From NCBI GenBank assembly GCA_973895155.1, contig OZ316895.1, forward strand, positions 13,144,001-13,208,000: a DNA stretch of 64,000 bases, in the 5' to 3' direction. Numbering within the stretch: the first letter of the stretch is position 1; the number at the start of each line of letters is the position of its first letter. Positions 22,821 to 34,377 of this stretch are shown in pieces. Position numbers and translations under genes: made by a program. The notes under the pieces are model-generated. The model was not told the origin of the DNA. It made no database searches and saw nothing but the letters and a program-made list of their open reading frames with translations. The DNA is from Marsupella aquatica (lineage: Eukaryota; Marchantiophyta).

Positions 22821-22987
22821 GTGTGGGGCCTAGTGGTCTGCTAGGTCAAGTGAGCAGCGGGGTGAGCAGGAGGTTAATACTTGGGGCCAGCAGGTCTGAG
22901 GTTCAAGTCTGCCTCTCCCACCTGATGTTGCGGACGATTGGTGGGTGTGTGGGTCGGGCCACACAAATCTTCTGTGCATAAAAAAAA
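22821..22987 (+). mobile_element. tRNA-derived SINE-like unit
   Basis: TGGGGCCTAGTGGT (22824-22837) resembles a pol III A box, and GGTTCAAGTCT (22900-22910) resembles a B box. About 70 bp further on, the unit ends in an A-rich tail (ATAAAAAAAAT). This order (A box, B box, unrelated body, A tail) is that of a SINE. No cloverleaf tRNA can be folded, so it is not called a tRNA gene. A single copy in the window, so the boundaries are approximate. Confidence 0.4.
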
Positions 22988-25340
22988 TCTCTTGTGATTC
23001 AGAAAGAAAATATAAAATATCACTTGTAAAACTTGAAAGATCACATACCTCTAGGAATCAAAGGCTTGTTGGTTTGATTGTCCTAATTGGTTTCCCAGGC
23101 CTGTGAGCACAATAAGCTCAACAGTACTATGGTTTTGATAAACTGTGCGCTATTACAATTTGGGGCCATTTTTGGGCCCCATCACAACAGTGAACCAAAG
23201 TTCAGCCAATAAAGCACTTTATCCCACCAAGAGAAAATCTATAATTGCTATTTAGTGATGACTGCAGTGAAGAGGAACATTGCTTAATTATACCCCATGT
23301 CACTCAATGAAACAAATTTTAAGAGAAGTGAATCATCCCTCTAGATTTCATCGGCAATAGGTAAGTGCATGCAGCTAAGCCAGAATATACACTACAAGTA
23401 ACCAATAAGCCTCCAGCTGTGTAGTAAATTAGAGAAAACTGCTGATTGCTTTTGGGTAGTGTTTATCATGAAGAGGTGAAAATTGAAATCTACAGTAGGC
23501 GACCTGATAACTTGTAAACTTCTCAGATCATGAACTCAACAGTCCTGACTTATATTAGTCAAAGAATAAGATAGATTTCTTTTCTGTGTCAACTATTCGC
23601 TTGAGGAAGTCCGCAAACTGACTCTACTTAGAATCAATTAGGCTGTAGTTCTTATGCCATCGTGGGCTTTTTGGATCTTTGGTCTTCAAGGGTCTTTATC
23701 TTGTTTTGTCCCCTATATTGAGTCCCTTGCCTTTGGGATCCTTTGTCTTTGGCAGTCTGATATATATAATTAGAAGGAGTGAATAGGTAACTTACCATTT
23801 CCACATATAAACTTTAATTAGAAAGGAGCAACAAGACAGTGAATTCTTTCATGAGTATCCAACAGGGAAGTGACTGTGCTAGTCATAATCCTCACAAGCT
23901 AGATTTGTTTTGGATAAGCCTTTGGTCAAGGAATATTTCAGAACACAAAGACAGAGGGAATCCTACATGGCACTAGGGAAGGCAGGTCAAGTGAAAAACA
24001 AACCAGATAGACACAAAGGTTCTTCAGATGAACTCTCAGAACTCTGATAGACAGACCAAACATTTAAACTATACTTTATAGTGCTTTGCACCTTCTTGTT
24101 ACACTCTTAGGTTACACTATGATTTGAGTGCGTCCCTTGTGTCCAGGGGGCCTCTTCCTGTGGAAAAACGATTTCTCTTTCTGATCAGAAATTAGATATG
24201 AACCAATAGAGAGAACTAGTGATAGGGGAAACAGAGAAAGCCACATCTACTGCAAATCCTGCACTGAACAAGGGCAAAACTGAAACCTTTCTTCCTTGTG
24301 ATTAATGTCTTTTACAGGGTAAGTTGTAATCCATTTCTAAAACCCAAAAGAGAATGCCAACCTTTACAGATTTAATAGTACTTTTCTTTAGACTCCCTCT
24401 AGGCCTCAAAAAGGTAATGTAGAAGTAAGAAACAGAAGCCCCCATGACATTCACCATTCTAAAAAATGCCTAATGTGGATGGAATTTGGCAAGCCCAGTA
24501 GAGTCTCCATATCCAATCTTTGTCAAATAATTAATTCTTGTGTAATATGATGCTCCTGTGGATGCACGATGTAGACCAATCTACAATATAATCCACTGTT
24601 GAAATGCACCATTCATGACCTAGTCCTTAGGTCTGAGCTTAGTTCATAACATTTAGATCATGCTTGTGAGTAAAGACCAGCATGGGGAGTCTACAGGGGA
24701 CCCTTCCTGGTTATCTTTAGTGCATAAGTGCTAGTCGTTGGGAATATCCAGTGTGACTAGTGAGTAAAATCAAGTGCATCCTGGCTTTAAAATTCTATAT
24801 ACGTGAGTAATTTGACAAACCTAGAGGGCTTTTATTCGAACAAGGGCATGGCCCCAAGTGACCACATGGTTACAATAACAAATAAAATAACTCATCAATT
24901 TTTCTTAATTTGCATTTCTTTGTCACGGACACCAAACAAAAAATAGATAAAATGTACTCCCAAAGACATGACCGTTGATCCTCCATTGAACGATCCAGAT
25001 CTAAGATACGTATTAGTACAATCATACCGCATCAGCTACGTCAAGTGCACACGGAATGCTACGTAGTGTACAGTGCAATCTTGCATGACAAGGCCGGGGT
25101 TAGACTACGGTAGTAGACCTTGGGTCCACAGTACATACCAATAGGGTACATGCAATCAGGGACTCAGGGTACGTTGCCCGGGGGCAGTGGGGCATGCCGT
25201 GCGGAAACCGCATGTGCATGAAATGAACAACGGACATTGGCACCGGGCAGCAGCGCAGCGATCCGATGTGACCCGGGCATCCGGGCTGGGCACTGTTACC
25301 AGTAACCGGTAAGCTACCATACCATAAGTAGCTCGTATTT
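22988..25340. other. intergenic DNA, no gene seen
   Basis: Mostly AT-rich, with no recognised gene or strong repeat. From about 25080 the base composition shifts to GC-rich, leading into the dispersed repeat at 25341. Confidence 0.5.
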
Positions 25341-25482
25341 CTCCCACCCAGGGCAGCCGCACAGGACAAATTGAGTGGAACTGGATCCGTTCATCGTCCC
25401 CCTACGGCCAGCAGAAAGTCTATATAATTTGGGTTTTTGAATGGAATGCCGGGCAGCAGGAATGGAATTCAAAATTAACCAC
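25341..25482 (+). repeat. GC-rich dispersed repeat, copy 1
   Basis: Shares with 26215-26360, in the same order and orientation, CTCCC-CC-GGGCAGC, GGACAAA, GGAT.CGTTCATC, CTACG.CCAGC and AATGGAATGCCGGGCAGCAGGAA, then ATTAACC. Non-coding. Both copies lie in local GC-rich patches in otherwise AT-rich DNA. Confidence 0.75.
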
Positions 25483-25815
25483 CGTACTAGAACGAAAACG
25501 AATACCGTAGCGTCATGTCAGGTGGCATGAGAGGGAACAATAAATAGATAAATATTAAACTTCTGGTTGTAGTGGACTTATCCGGAAAGATCATTGCTTC
25601 AGTGAAAAATTTTAAGCAAGTTTTTTTTAAATGACCTGTTCACAAACTTCTTTTAACAGGCATGGTCACTTTTCTTTGAGAAAAATTGGCAAGACACGAC
25701 TTATCAGTAAATATAATTTGATGGATTGTGTACTTATTGATAAATGCACACCCTTTCTCAATGGACTAAAAAATGCAGTCATTAAGGGTTATTGTTTCGC
25801 CAAAGATTCCCATGC
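25483..25815. other. spacer, no gene seen
   Basis: AT-rich. The frame of 77 codons at 25631 has no recognisable domain. Confidence 0.4.
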
Positions 25816-25936
25816 CAATAATATATCAAAATGTGATAAGATATGGTGTACATTCACTGATTAAAATAAAATAATGAGTTTTATTATGGTATGGAATGAT
25901 ATTAATCATTATATGTCATATTTTGATGTGCAATTA
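25816..25936. mobile_element. hairpin MITE, copy A
   Basis: The right end TCATATTTTGATGTGCAATTA is the inverse of the left end around ATATATCAAAATGTGATA. The same terminal sequence and length class recur at 46960-47062. About 120 bp, non-coding, AT-rich. Confidence 0.55.
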
Positions 25937-26214
25937 AGGGGGACCCAAATGATTCAAGACCTGTTAGCTTAAAAATGCCAAAACATACAAACCCCGTGTA
26001 AAGCAAGAATTAAAATCATGATGCCTCGCACTAAACTAGTTTTTGCGCTTATCGAAAGTGGGCCATTAAAAAGCAAGATCATGATGCCTTGCACCAAACC
26101 AGCTTTTGCGCTTATGGAAGAGTGAGCCACTGTACTCCGACCCTGAGGAATTTACTTGAAATGAAAAACAATGAAATTCTGCAAACCCGGATAACATCAC
26201 TTAAAAATGTGTTC
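25937..26214. other. spacer with a short direct repeat
   Basis: AGCAAGA(AT)...ATCATGATGCCT(C/T)GCAC.AAAC.AG.TTTTGCGCTTAT occurs twice in tandem (about 26000-26050 and 26077-26117). No gene. Confidence 0.5.
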
Positions 26215-26360
26215 CTCCCGCCCTCGGGCAGCTGCGCGGGACAAAAGCAGCTGAACGGATGCGTTCATCCTCCTCCAGTCCTCTACGACCAGCCCGAAAA
26301 GTTATTCCATTCGATCGTCGAATGGAATGCCGGGCAGCAGGAACGGAGATCATGATTAAC
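26215..26360 (+). repeat. GC-rich dispersed repeat, copy 2, with hairpin
   Basis: Second copy of the 25341 repeat. It contains a perfect inverted repeat at 26304-26328: ATTCCATTCGA, 3 nt loop, TCGAATGGAAT, extended outward by GCCCG/CGGGC. In copy 1 the left arm of this hairpin is lost. Confidence 0.75.
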
Positions 26361-26700
26361 CGGGCCCGGTTTCGCTTTTTCACCGGCGGGCATGAGGCAT
26401 TGATTTGAATTCGGACGCCCGCGGGCTGCGGGCAGGAGCAGTTGCGTTGAATATAATTGGATCTGGTCTCCGGAAGAAGCGCGGGCGGGGACTCTAACTA
26501 ATGATCTTTATACACGTGGGATGGTTCAGATGACGTCAGGGTCGTCGCCATGAATCCGCCTCGCCAGGCCCCCCACGTGAAGGATGCGGCTCGCCATTCG
26601 CCATTTGCCACTCCTGGCCTCCTGGGCCCTGGCCCTGGCCCCGCCCTGCCTCTCCCTGACCCTGCACGCCCGGCTAACCGTACCTCTGCTGGTGTACCTT
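26361..26700. promoter_or_regulatory. GC-rich island with ACGT-box cluster, no recognised gene
   Basis: Within 70 bp there are two CACGTG cores (26513-26518 and 26574-26579) and a palindromic TGACGTCA (26531-26538), core types known as bZIP/bHLH binding sites in plants. The following DNA (to about 26690) is C-rich (CCTGGCC and CCCTG repeats), then abruptly AT-rich. A frame of 83 codons starts at 26550 but shows no domain. It may be a promoter of an untranslated or unrecognised transcript, or a relic. Confidence 0.3.
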
Positions 26701-28587
26701 CTTATTTTACGTTTACTCGTCCAATAAGTTGCTTGGACCTGCACCAAATATTAATTAGTTTTCTTTCCAAAAGACATTGCTCACTTTTCAGGAAAGTTTA
26801 GCACCGAGGGACCGAGTGATTTGTTTTGCCCATTTCTATGGATTGTCACGCACATTGATTCACTTTACACCACAACACATATTGTGGGGCTGTCTCACTT
26901 TTGAGAAGTGCTTCTCAAATAGTTTTTCCCAGTGTCTCAATCAACTAATTCTCAACAAATTTGTGCATTTATTGAACAACTTTTGTATCTCTGTGGCAAC
27001 TCAAAATATGACAACATGTTCTCTTATGTATAATCTATTACCTGACAAAGTTTCAATTTTTTGGGAAACTATTTGGTTCATTGCCTTTGAGTGCAAAGAT
27101 GATCAAAATATTATAAACTAATTGTGAATGGACTCTTCACTTTTGTGAAGAATACCCTCAATACTTGGCCACTAGCACCAACTTATCATTTTGGGAAAGA
27201 AAACTTCACTTTCCACTTTTCAGTGAAGACACCAAACATTATTTACTTTCCTCTCCAAAACAACATGGCTCGCTTTTTAAGTGTAGACATGACAATCATG
27301 AAGAAAATGCTCAGAATTACCAATCCATGAACCTTGCAATCCGAAGTAATGGACCAAGTTATTGCTAACCAGAACAACGTGGGGTTTTTATAGAGAGAAG
27401 TACTATCTGAGTACAGGAAAGCTCTTTTTGACTTGTATTTGGGTTGTCTTGGTCCATCCCAGTGTTTTTCCTAACATGGAGGTATGCAGGACTTGGTATA
27501 CTAATTTAAAATTAATACATACACAATTTTAATAAGAACTTTGGTTGTACGGAAATTGGGATGGAACATAATTAGTGATCACTACTCTCGTTCTTTGTTA
27601 TCTTTTATATTTTTAGTGCTTTAACTGGTGTTACTTAGGGGATTACTAACTCCACCAGGTTATCATCCTAAACATTTTGCTTGAATAGGATTCTAAGGGA
27701 TCATCAGCTCAGATAGGTTCATGTCTCAAGGGTTTTGATAGAGTTTCTAAGCTCACAAGACATCAACAAAATTGCATATTTGGACTACAATGACATAGAT
27801 TTGGAGTAAAAATGGGTACTTTAGTATGACGAGTGTGTGTACAATGTATACTTTAATGCTTACGAGGAAGCTGATACTACGTAAACCACCACTATTCTCC
27901 AAGAAAAACCTGGTCTATCCAGGTTATCATAATTAGTCAGTCATTTTCTTAACATAGTTGAAACGAAATACACTACTTTGTCCTGCCACAAGTTCAAGCA
28001 CAGTGGCAGTTTAATACCAAAAGTCAACAAATTGGATTCCTGAACTCTATGGAAAGAGACAATCATCCAAATTTCATCATTCTCGTAGCATGCCTGGGTA
28101 ATCCAAGGACATTATCTGAAGGTTAGCACAAGCAATAACATACGTCAACAATTTATTTGTTACTTTCATCTGACTGGTTTGTATGAGGGGCATCAAAAAA
28201 CAATTGGGAAACCAGTTTTTGTTCAAATTATTCTTAAAAGTAGGTCCTTAAGCTAGGTAATGGCATAAAAAAATTCAATCCAGATGGACTTGAGACAATA
28301 AAAACGATGTCTAAAGCCTTTTAATGCATCTTAGTATGCTTATGTACCCAGTAGCACAGAACAGCATTATGAAAACTCAAAAAGAATAATTGACTAACTT
28401 TAAGTACTGTTGATTTAAAGTACACACCAACACACAAATCATCAATGTGTGTTCTCATCCATTGATAAAAGAAGTCTGACTACATGCACAATTTGTTAGT
28501 AACCATTGTGCACTCTCATTCACCATTCAACTTAGTTATTTCTATTGTTTGTTATCTTACATTTACTTTTGGTTTCTGGATTTTCAA
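26701..28587. other. intergenic DNA, no gene seen
   Basis: AT-rich. The frame of 114 codons at 26777 and its neighbours are low complexity in composition and without domains. Confidence 0.5.
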
Positions 28588-28788
28588 CCTCGGGGGGTCA
28601 CTTGCATAGAAGTGGCATATCACTTGCCACAAAACATAGGGTTGTTTAATTGAAAAATGCACACATGTCATCACATGATTGGTGTCGTACAATTTTATAT
28701 ACTTAAGGTGACATAAGGGGGTCATAAATGACCCAAACCTTCGCACGTTATGTATGGTCCTCCATATAGTGACCCCCCAAGTTTTTTA
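28588..28788. mobile_element. small inverted-repeat element (MITE-like)
   Basis: CTCGGGGGGTCACTTGCAT at the left is mirrored by ATATAGTGACCCCCCAAG at the right, about 200 bp apart. The interior is non-coding with further GGGGGTCA-type inverted motifs. No clear target duplication. Confidence 0.5.
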
Positions 28789-29913
28789 CTGGTCCAAGGT
28801 CTAACTATTTGTTGGCCTCGAGTCAAACATGAACAATTTTGTCTCTTTGTTGGTGAACACATAGATAGTCCTGTATGATGGAAATTGATGATGTGGCTGC
28901 ACGTGGTGCAGCAGAATTTGCAAGGCACTTCCCATTAAAGCGTGCAAAGAGGATTGTGGGATCCCATCCATGTTCATATGTTTGGATGGAGATCCAATCT
29001 AGCCTACCTTTCTTCTTACTTAGGTGGTAGGAATTTGGAGAAGTAATGCAAAGTTATCCAAATGTAGGAAGTTGATGATTATACTTTCACAAGATTTCAC
29101 CTCAGGATTTCCCTTGAGCTAATCCTTTCAAACATTTAAATGAGTTTAAGGAGCTTGAGTTTCCCAAACCAAAGCACTGTACATTAATTTACATGTTAAT
29201 TAAACCAGTCAATCTCTCATTTCCAAAACCTTGGATGAGATCAAGCTTTTGAACTTGGATGGGATTCAAGATGTTTTGTGTATGGCAATCAAGCTTTCTT
29301 TTTACTCTAGTTATCCTAGAACTACAAATTAAATACTATTAGGCATGCCCATTACATAGTTTTTGTCTTAGTTGACCTCACCAAATGACTCTTTCTCTTG
29401 CCAAGTTGAAAATTTTCCACTTGGCTGATCGACATTATTGAGTCACTTTTTCACTCAGTGGCCTTTTCAACTCACTCCAGGGAAATTCTTCATTTTGCTA
29501 ACCTTTGTTGAGTCGCCAGCCCTGCTGAGTCATCTAAGCAGCCATCCTCATTGAGTAGGAATGTTACATAGACAAACAATTGATGCAAGCAACTGTTGCC
29601 TAATAGTGACAGGTAGCTAATAACTGATGGGGTTGCAACATCCTTCCTACTATATTCAACGTTTCACTTTGGTATTAGGGTGAACTGTAGTCTTGGGTTA
29701 GATTCTTGAATTGATACTTAGGATAAACCGTCATTATGGCGTTAATAGCGATATATTAGCTATGACTCTTGCATCTAGCATATAGATGGGCCAGGGAGAG
29801 CTCCTCGTGGAGACTCATGCTCATTGTTGAGGGAGCTCGCTAGGTGCTAGGAGGAGAGCTTTGCAAAGAGAGTTTGTGTGGCCATGCATGGTGGCCAAAG
29901 CTTAGTAAAGCTC
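28789..29913. other. intergenic DNA, no gene seen
   Basis: AT-rich. The part after about 29600 may be the upstream half of a decayed LTR whose R/U5-like signature is at 29914. Confidence 0.35.
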
Positions 29914-29967
29914 TTGTGTGTTCCTGTGGACGTAGTCTTGACAAAGGTGAACCACATATTTGTTAGG
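29914..29967 (+). mobile_element. Copia-LTR-like R/U5 signature (remnant 1)
   Basis: TGTGTTCCTGTGGACGTAGT followed by CTTGACAAAGGTGAACCACATA resembles the CCGTGGACGTAGGC...GAACCACGTA block found in many plant Copia LTRs. No coding domains, primer-binding site or partner LTR were identified. It abuts the foldback element at 29961. Confidence 0.4.
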
Positions 29968-31066
29968 TATTTACTCTTACGTCTAGGGTTACAACATGTA
30001 ACCATAGTTAGGCTAACCTTAGTTGGATCAAAAAATGTCAATGTGAATGAAATTCATATTTCAGAGTCAACTTGAAGCGGTGTCAACTTTTTGAGCCAAA
30101 GATTGCGTGTTGCAGAGGTGTGGTGGCAAAGCAATTAAGGAATTGAGTTGCAACGTAACGGTTAAATGTGTGATGGTGACGGGATTGTGACATCTCTTCA
30201 TCAAGATTTTTCTCCTTGATGTAGTTTTTTCACCTCAACATCATTTTCTGTCTTTCTCATCAACAACTTTTTTTTCTGTTTGACATATTTTTCACCTTGA
30301 CATCTTTTACTACGGGATTCTGACATCTCTTCATCGAGAAAGGGAGTTTGGCATTTTCTGATGTTGCATTTCTTGAGTTGGTGACGGTTCTTTTGGTGTA
30401 TGCAAGTCATCGTGCCAAGAAACAATGTAAAACAGTGCCAATAAATGACATTTAGGGGCCCTATAGTGCGCTTAATTTTATTGAGAGCGTCTGGCCCCAG
30501 ATATGACATTTGCATGTGACCCGCCCTTGCTTGTACACCCCCAATCAGTCATAGCTTTTGGATTGTAGTCAATCTGACAGCCCACACCATGCCTTGCCAT
30601 GCAACACGCCCTCCTCAGAAAATCACAGCTGTTGATCCTCAGTGATCGGACGGCTACAGCACCACCATGCCGCTCCCGTTCGTGCACCCCCTCAATTGAT
30701 CACAGCCATTGATTTCTGACAATCAAACGGCCTAGATTAGGCGCCCAAAGGTCACCCATCCCACCTTATTTGCGATTATTGCCCAATTGCAGCCGTCTGA
30801 TCATCGTGATTGATTGGCTCACCCCCGCCCGCACAACGCGTTAAATATCATAGGTGACCCGGCCTGCGATCGGCAGCATCTCCCCAGCCCCGTCCCCAGC
30901 ACTGTCCGATTGGACCCATCCAACTGCCAGCATCACCCGTCAACCCACCACCCCCACTTTGGATATAGAGTTCAACATGACTAACCTAACCAAGTGTGTG
31001 CCAACTAAGGTTAGCCCTAAACTATGGTTAAATCATAACCCTAGACCTACGAGTAAATGTCTAACA
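29961..31066. mobile_element. foldback element with 66 bp terminal inverted repeats
   Basis: The left arm 29961-30026 (TGTTAGGTATTTACTC ... CTAACCTTAGTTGG) is mirrored by the right arm 31001-31066 (CCAACTAAGGTTAG ... GAGTAAATGTCTAACA). Both arms are exactly 66 bp and the element totals 1106 bp. The interior holds pyrimidine-rich sequence and a degenerate tandem repeat with no transposase frame. A related terminus (ATGTTAGGCATTTACTCAGG) occurs near 34091. Probably a non-autonomous DNA transposon; superfamily undetermined. Confidence 0.65.
30535..30840. repeat. degenerate tandem repeat (GATC-GACGGC type)
   Basis: Three to four units of roughly 80 bp share ATCACAGC(C/T)(A/G)TTGAT, then GATC(G/A)(G/A)ACGGC, then a C-rich stretch with CACC. 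Inside the 29961-31066 element. Confidence 0.5.
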
Positions 31067-31787
31067 TTGGGAACACAAAAGAAGGTCATCCTGAATGTGT
31101 TTTGCCCCTTCCAATAGAACAATAGCATATCAAAAGATTAACTAGACAGGCTACATGAAAGGTTTTTGCAGTACTAGGTCTAATTGCACTCCATCAAAGT
31201 TTTATGCATCTTGGTAATTTTCATGGCTTCTGGTAGATGTTGGCTGTCAACTTACTCCACCACTTGCTTTCATGTGCTGGTACTATCCTACAAGCTTAAG
31301 CGGATCCCTTGCTACATAACTTTGATACTCTGACTTAATGGTGACTGTTTTTGGAAGATTTATATGCTTACAAATTTGCATGGAAGGATAAATATTCACA
31401 CTTCGTGGAAGGAACCGATCGGACTTGGTCATCCAGAAAATTTGATACCTGATTTGAGAATCCAGTTATGCACATTTTGGGACTCAATAGTGTGAAAGAA
31501 ACAAAGACTTGTAGAACAGAGTATGTTGGCATCAAAAGAGAGTGGCATATCTGGTTATCCATATAATGATTTCAATGAGTCTTGTCCATCATTCATGTGG
31601 TTAGGCATGATTGTGATTTCTTCTGGTATGATAAAATAGACATTATACTTCATACCCTTATTTCTACCCATGGATGACAGAATGGGAATCACAAAACTCA
31701 TGGGAAATGGCGAACGCAAAATCATCAATTATCAGATCTCAACCTAGTCGCCCACAATTCTTGTGAATCTCAGCTGAGGAGATAGGT
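31067..31787. other. intergenic DNA, no gene seen
   Basis: AT-rich spacer between two foldback elements. No coding or RNA signal. Confidence 0.5.
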
Positions 31788-32705
31788 AATCTCATCAGTT
31801 ATCAGTCACTTTCATCAGTGTACCTGATATCAGTTGCCACCTCATCTTAGAGAGGCCGCCAAGTTGCGATGCGAAAAAGAAAAAATGAAGATAAAGAATT
31901 CTTCAAAATTTGAAGGAAAACTTTTTTTTCCAAATTTTTTTTTGCCATGTGGCGCCCGTACCGTATGGACACCTATCTCGGCGAGCCCAGCCGAGATGGG
32001 AAAAAAATTTCGGAATTTTTTTTTTCACATTTTTTTTGGGGAAAAATTTTCATTTTTTTCCCCATTTTTTTTTGTCCGTACGCCCCATCTCGGCCAGGCC
32101 AGCTGAGATGGGGAAAAATTTTCCGATTTTTTTGAATTTTTTTTGGTCCGTATGCCCATCTCTGCGAGGTCAGCCGAGATTGAGTCAACCTAGGCTGCCC
32201 AACTGAGATGCGCAGAAGTTCAAAGGCCCCATCTCAACTCCTCAGTTGAGATTCTGAAATTTTTGAGATCACTGATAACTGATGATGTTGTGTACCTCTC
32301 AGCTGAGTAGCTAAGATGGGGCCTTTGCATCTCCATGCATCTCAGCTAGGCATCTGAGATTGCCCATCTTGGCTGACCTCACCGAGAAAAGTGTACGGAC
32401 AAAAAATGCAAAGAATTGTTTTTTTAAAGGGAAAACAATTTGGGGGAAAAACATTTTTGGGGCAAAATCCTGCACTTGTACCATACAGGTACAACCATCC
32501 TCAGCTGACCTTGCCAGGATGGTGTGTCCGTACCATACAGATGTATGGACCCCCCAATAGTGAAAAACAAAATCTCATCAAATTTTGATGAAAAAAATAT
32601 ACTTTCTGCATTTTTCTGTAGGAACTGGGCTGCCATTCTTAGATGGCATGGCAACTTATATATATCAGGTTCATTGATGGACTTGACTGATAACTGATGA
32701 GATTA
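31788..32705. mobile_element. 918 bp foldback/MITE-like element with TA target duplication
   Basis: The left end TAATCTCATCAGTTATCAGT and right end ACTGATAACTGATGAGATTA are perfect inverses. Homology between the arms continues inward with gaps for over 60 bp (CCTGATAT...AGTTGCCA). Taking the outer TA on both sides as the target duplication leaves symmetrical ATCTCATCAG ends. The interior halves also resemble each other inverted (GTCCGTAC, CAGCTGAGATGGGG, long T or A runs). Frames inside on both strands (31834-32206 and others) come from homopolymer-rich DNA and are not genes. Confidence 0.75.
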
Positions 32706-34321
32706 ACTTGCTCTTGGCAAAAGAGCTACAAATTTATTAAAAGTGGCTTCCTAGCTTTCAATATATTGTTGTTGGGTCTAGTTGATTGGCAATATTCTTA
32801 AGAAATTGTTTTCTTATCTTATATAATGAGGGGGTAGATTGAGACATACAATACCGGTTGAGAAATACAAGATGATTGAGACATACAACTGCCCAGATTG
32901 GTCTGCACCATCCAACTTGTATAATTCTATCATCTCAAAAGTTAAGTAACTCGATCAGCATTCAACCCTGGTTAGAATTAAATTATTGTACATGTTGTGC
33001 AAAAAAATACTAGTTTGAAATAGCAATGAATAACAAATCACAGTATTTGCAAGAGAAAACAACCCTGAGGGTCTCACTATTTGAATGCACCCCCTAATCA
33101 CCTCCCATGCTTTGGACAATTTGTAGATACCCTTATCAACTTCAAGATAAGTGGGACAAAACTAACAACATCATGACATATGACATTGTTGAATTTTGGG
33201 CCCTTACTTCGTTATACACTCTTTGTAATTCTGCATCAAATTGAATTTAAAGGCTCTCTTAACCATCGCACAAATTATGAGAAGTTCTAAATGTGAGGCT
33301 CCAACAAATGGACCCACCCTTGGGTAATGTTAGCTAAGGAATCATGCTTGGCTAATGTTAGCGATAGACACATGCTTGACAACCCACCTGAACTAATTCT
33401 AGTAGCCAACCCATGCTCGGCTAATTTAGCAGCAGGTCCAAGGTCACTTTAGAATCTGACCCATGCTTGGTAAGTGTGAGATCATAACCCCCATATGCTC
33501 TACTCCTACCAAAAGTGAGATTCCGTTGAACAAGAGACAAACTTCACAGTTTTAATTTTGGCTTGAATGATTGAAGGAAAGGTTTTACAAATTAAAACTG
33601 GAAAAATGCATAGCAACCGGACTCGGAAATCATCCCATAAGGTGTATGATGTTCTTCCATAGTTGTACTCCAGCCTTCTTGAATGTTTGTTATCACCAAC
33701 ATATTATATCAATATATGTTATCCAGGCAAAGACATCATTCTTGAGACACCTTTACACTTCTTCAGGCAATTGTATTGGTGTTCAATAGAGTGGCTTGTA
33801 GTAAGGCAGCTTACAAGAATGATCAGACAAACATTGCATATTTTCCCCAGTTAGATTACATCTGGACTGTGTATTCCCAATGACCAGTCTGTTATGAATT
33901 TAGAAGAGGAGTGTCAATGTATACTTTGAGCAACCACCAATCCTATATGGCACTCACTGTCTGGGCCAAGGGGAAAACTTAGGCTTAATCTATTATATGG
34001 GCCAAACTTTAGCCCACCTGACGAGGTGGTGTGTGGGTTTGACCTTTTCTGCTTGCACTGAATGCCTTCCCAACAGTCAAGCCTAATGATTATGTTAGGC
34101 ATTTACTCAGGTCTAGAGTGAGTATGTATCTGCAGTTAGTCAAAGCAAACTCAGATGCTTGGTTAAGGTTATCTGATGTGCTACAGTTACCATATTCACT
34201 AGCAAGACTTAGTTAGTGAGTGGAACTTAGGTTATTACGGAGCCACTTAGGAAATAGAAAGTCAGAGCTTAGTCTGTGGAGACTCGGTGTGGTCAAGGGG
34301 CTTATAGTTCAGTCTAGCTCT
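32706..34321. other. intergenic DNA, no gene seen
   Basis: AT-rich. At 33310-33480 a short motif (CCATGCTTGGCTAATGTTAG and variants) recurs about five times in degenerate form. From about 34085 LTR-like sequence may begin. Confidence 0.4.
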
Positions 34322-34377
34322 CTTGTCTGTTCCTGTATGTGTGTGTACCCTTTGATGAGAAAACCACATATGTCCTA
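34322..34377 (+). mobile_element. Copia-LTR-like R/U5 signature (remnant 2)
   Basis: CTTGTCTGTTCCTGTATGTG then GATGAGAAAACCACATATG parallels the block at 29914-29967, suggesting a diverged LTR of the same type. No second LTR or coding region was found, so solo LTR or fragment. Confidence 0.35.

Noticed and set aside
31834-32206. Phe-rich frames of about 90-98 codons
   Set aside because: Caused by poly-T runs inside the 31788-32705 foldback element.
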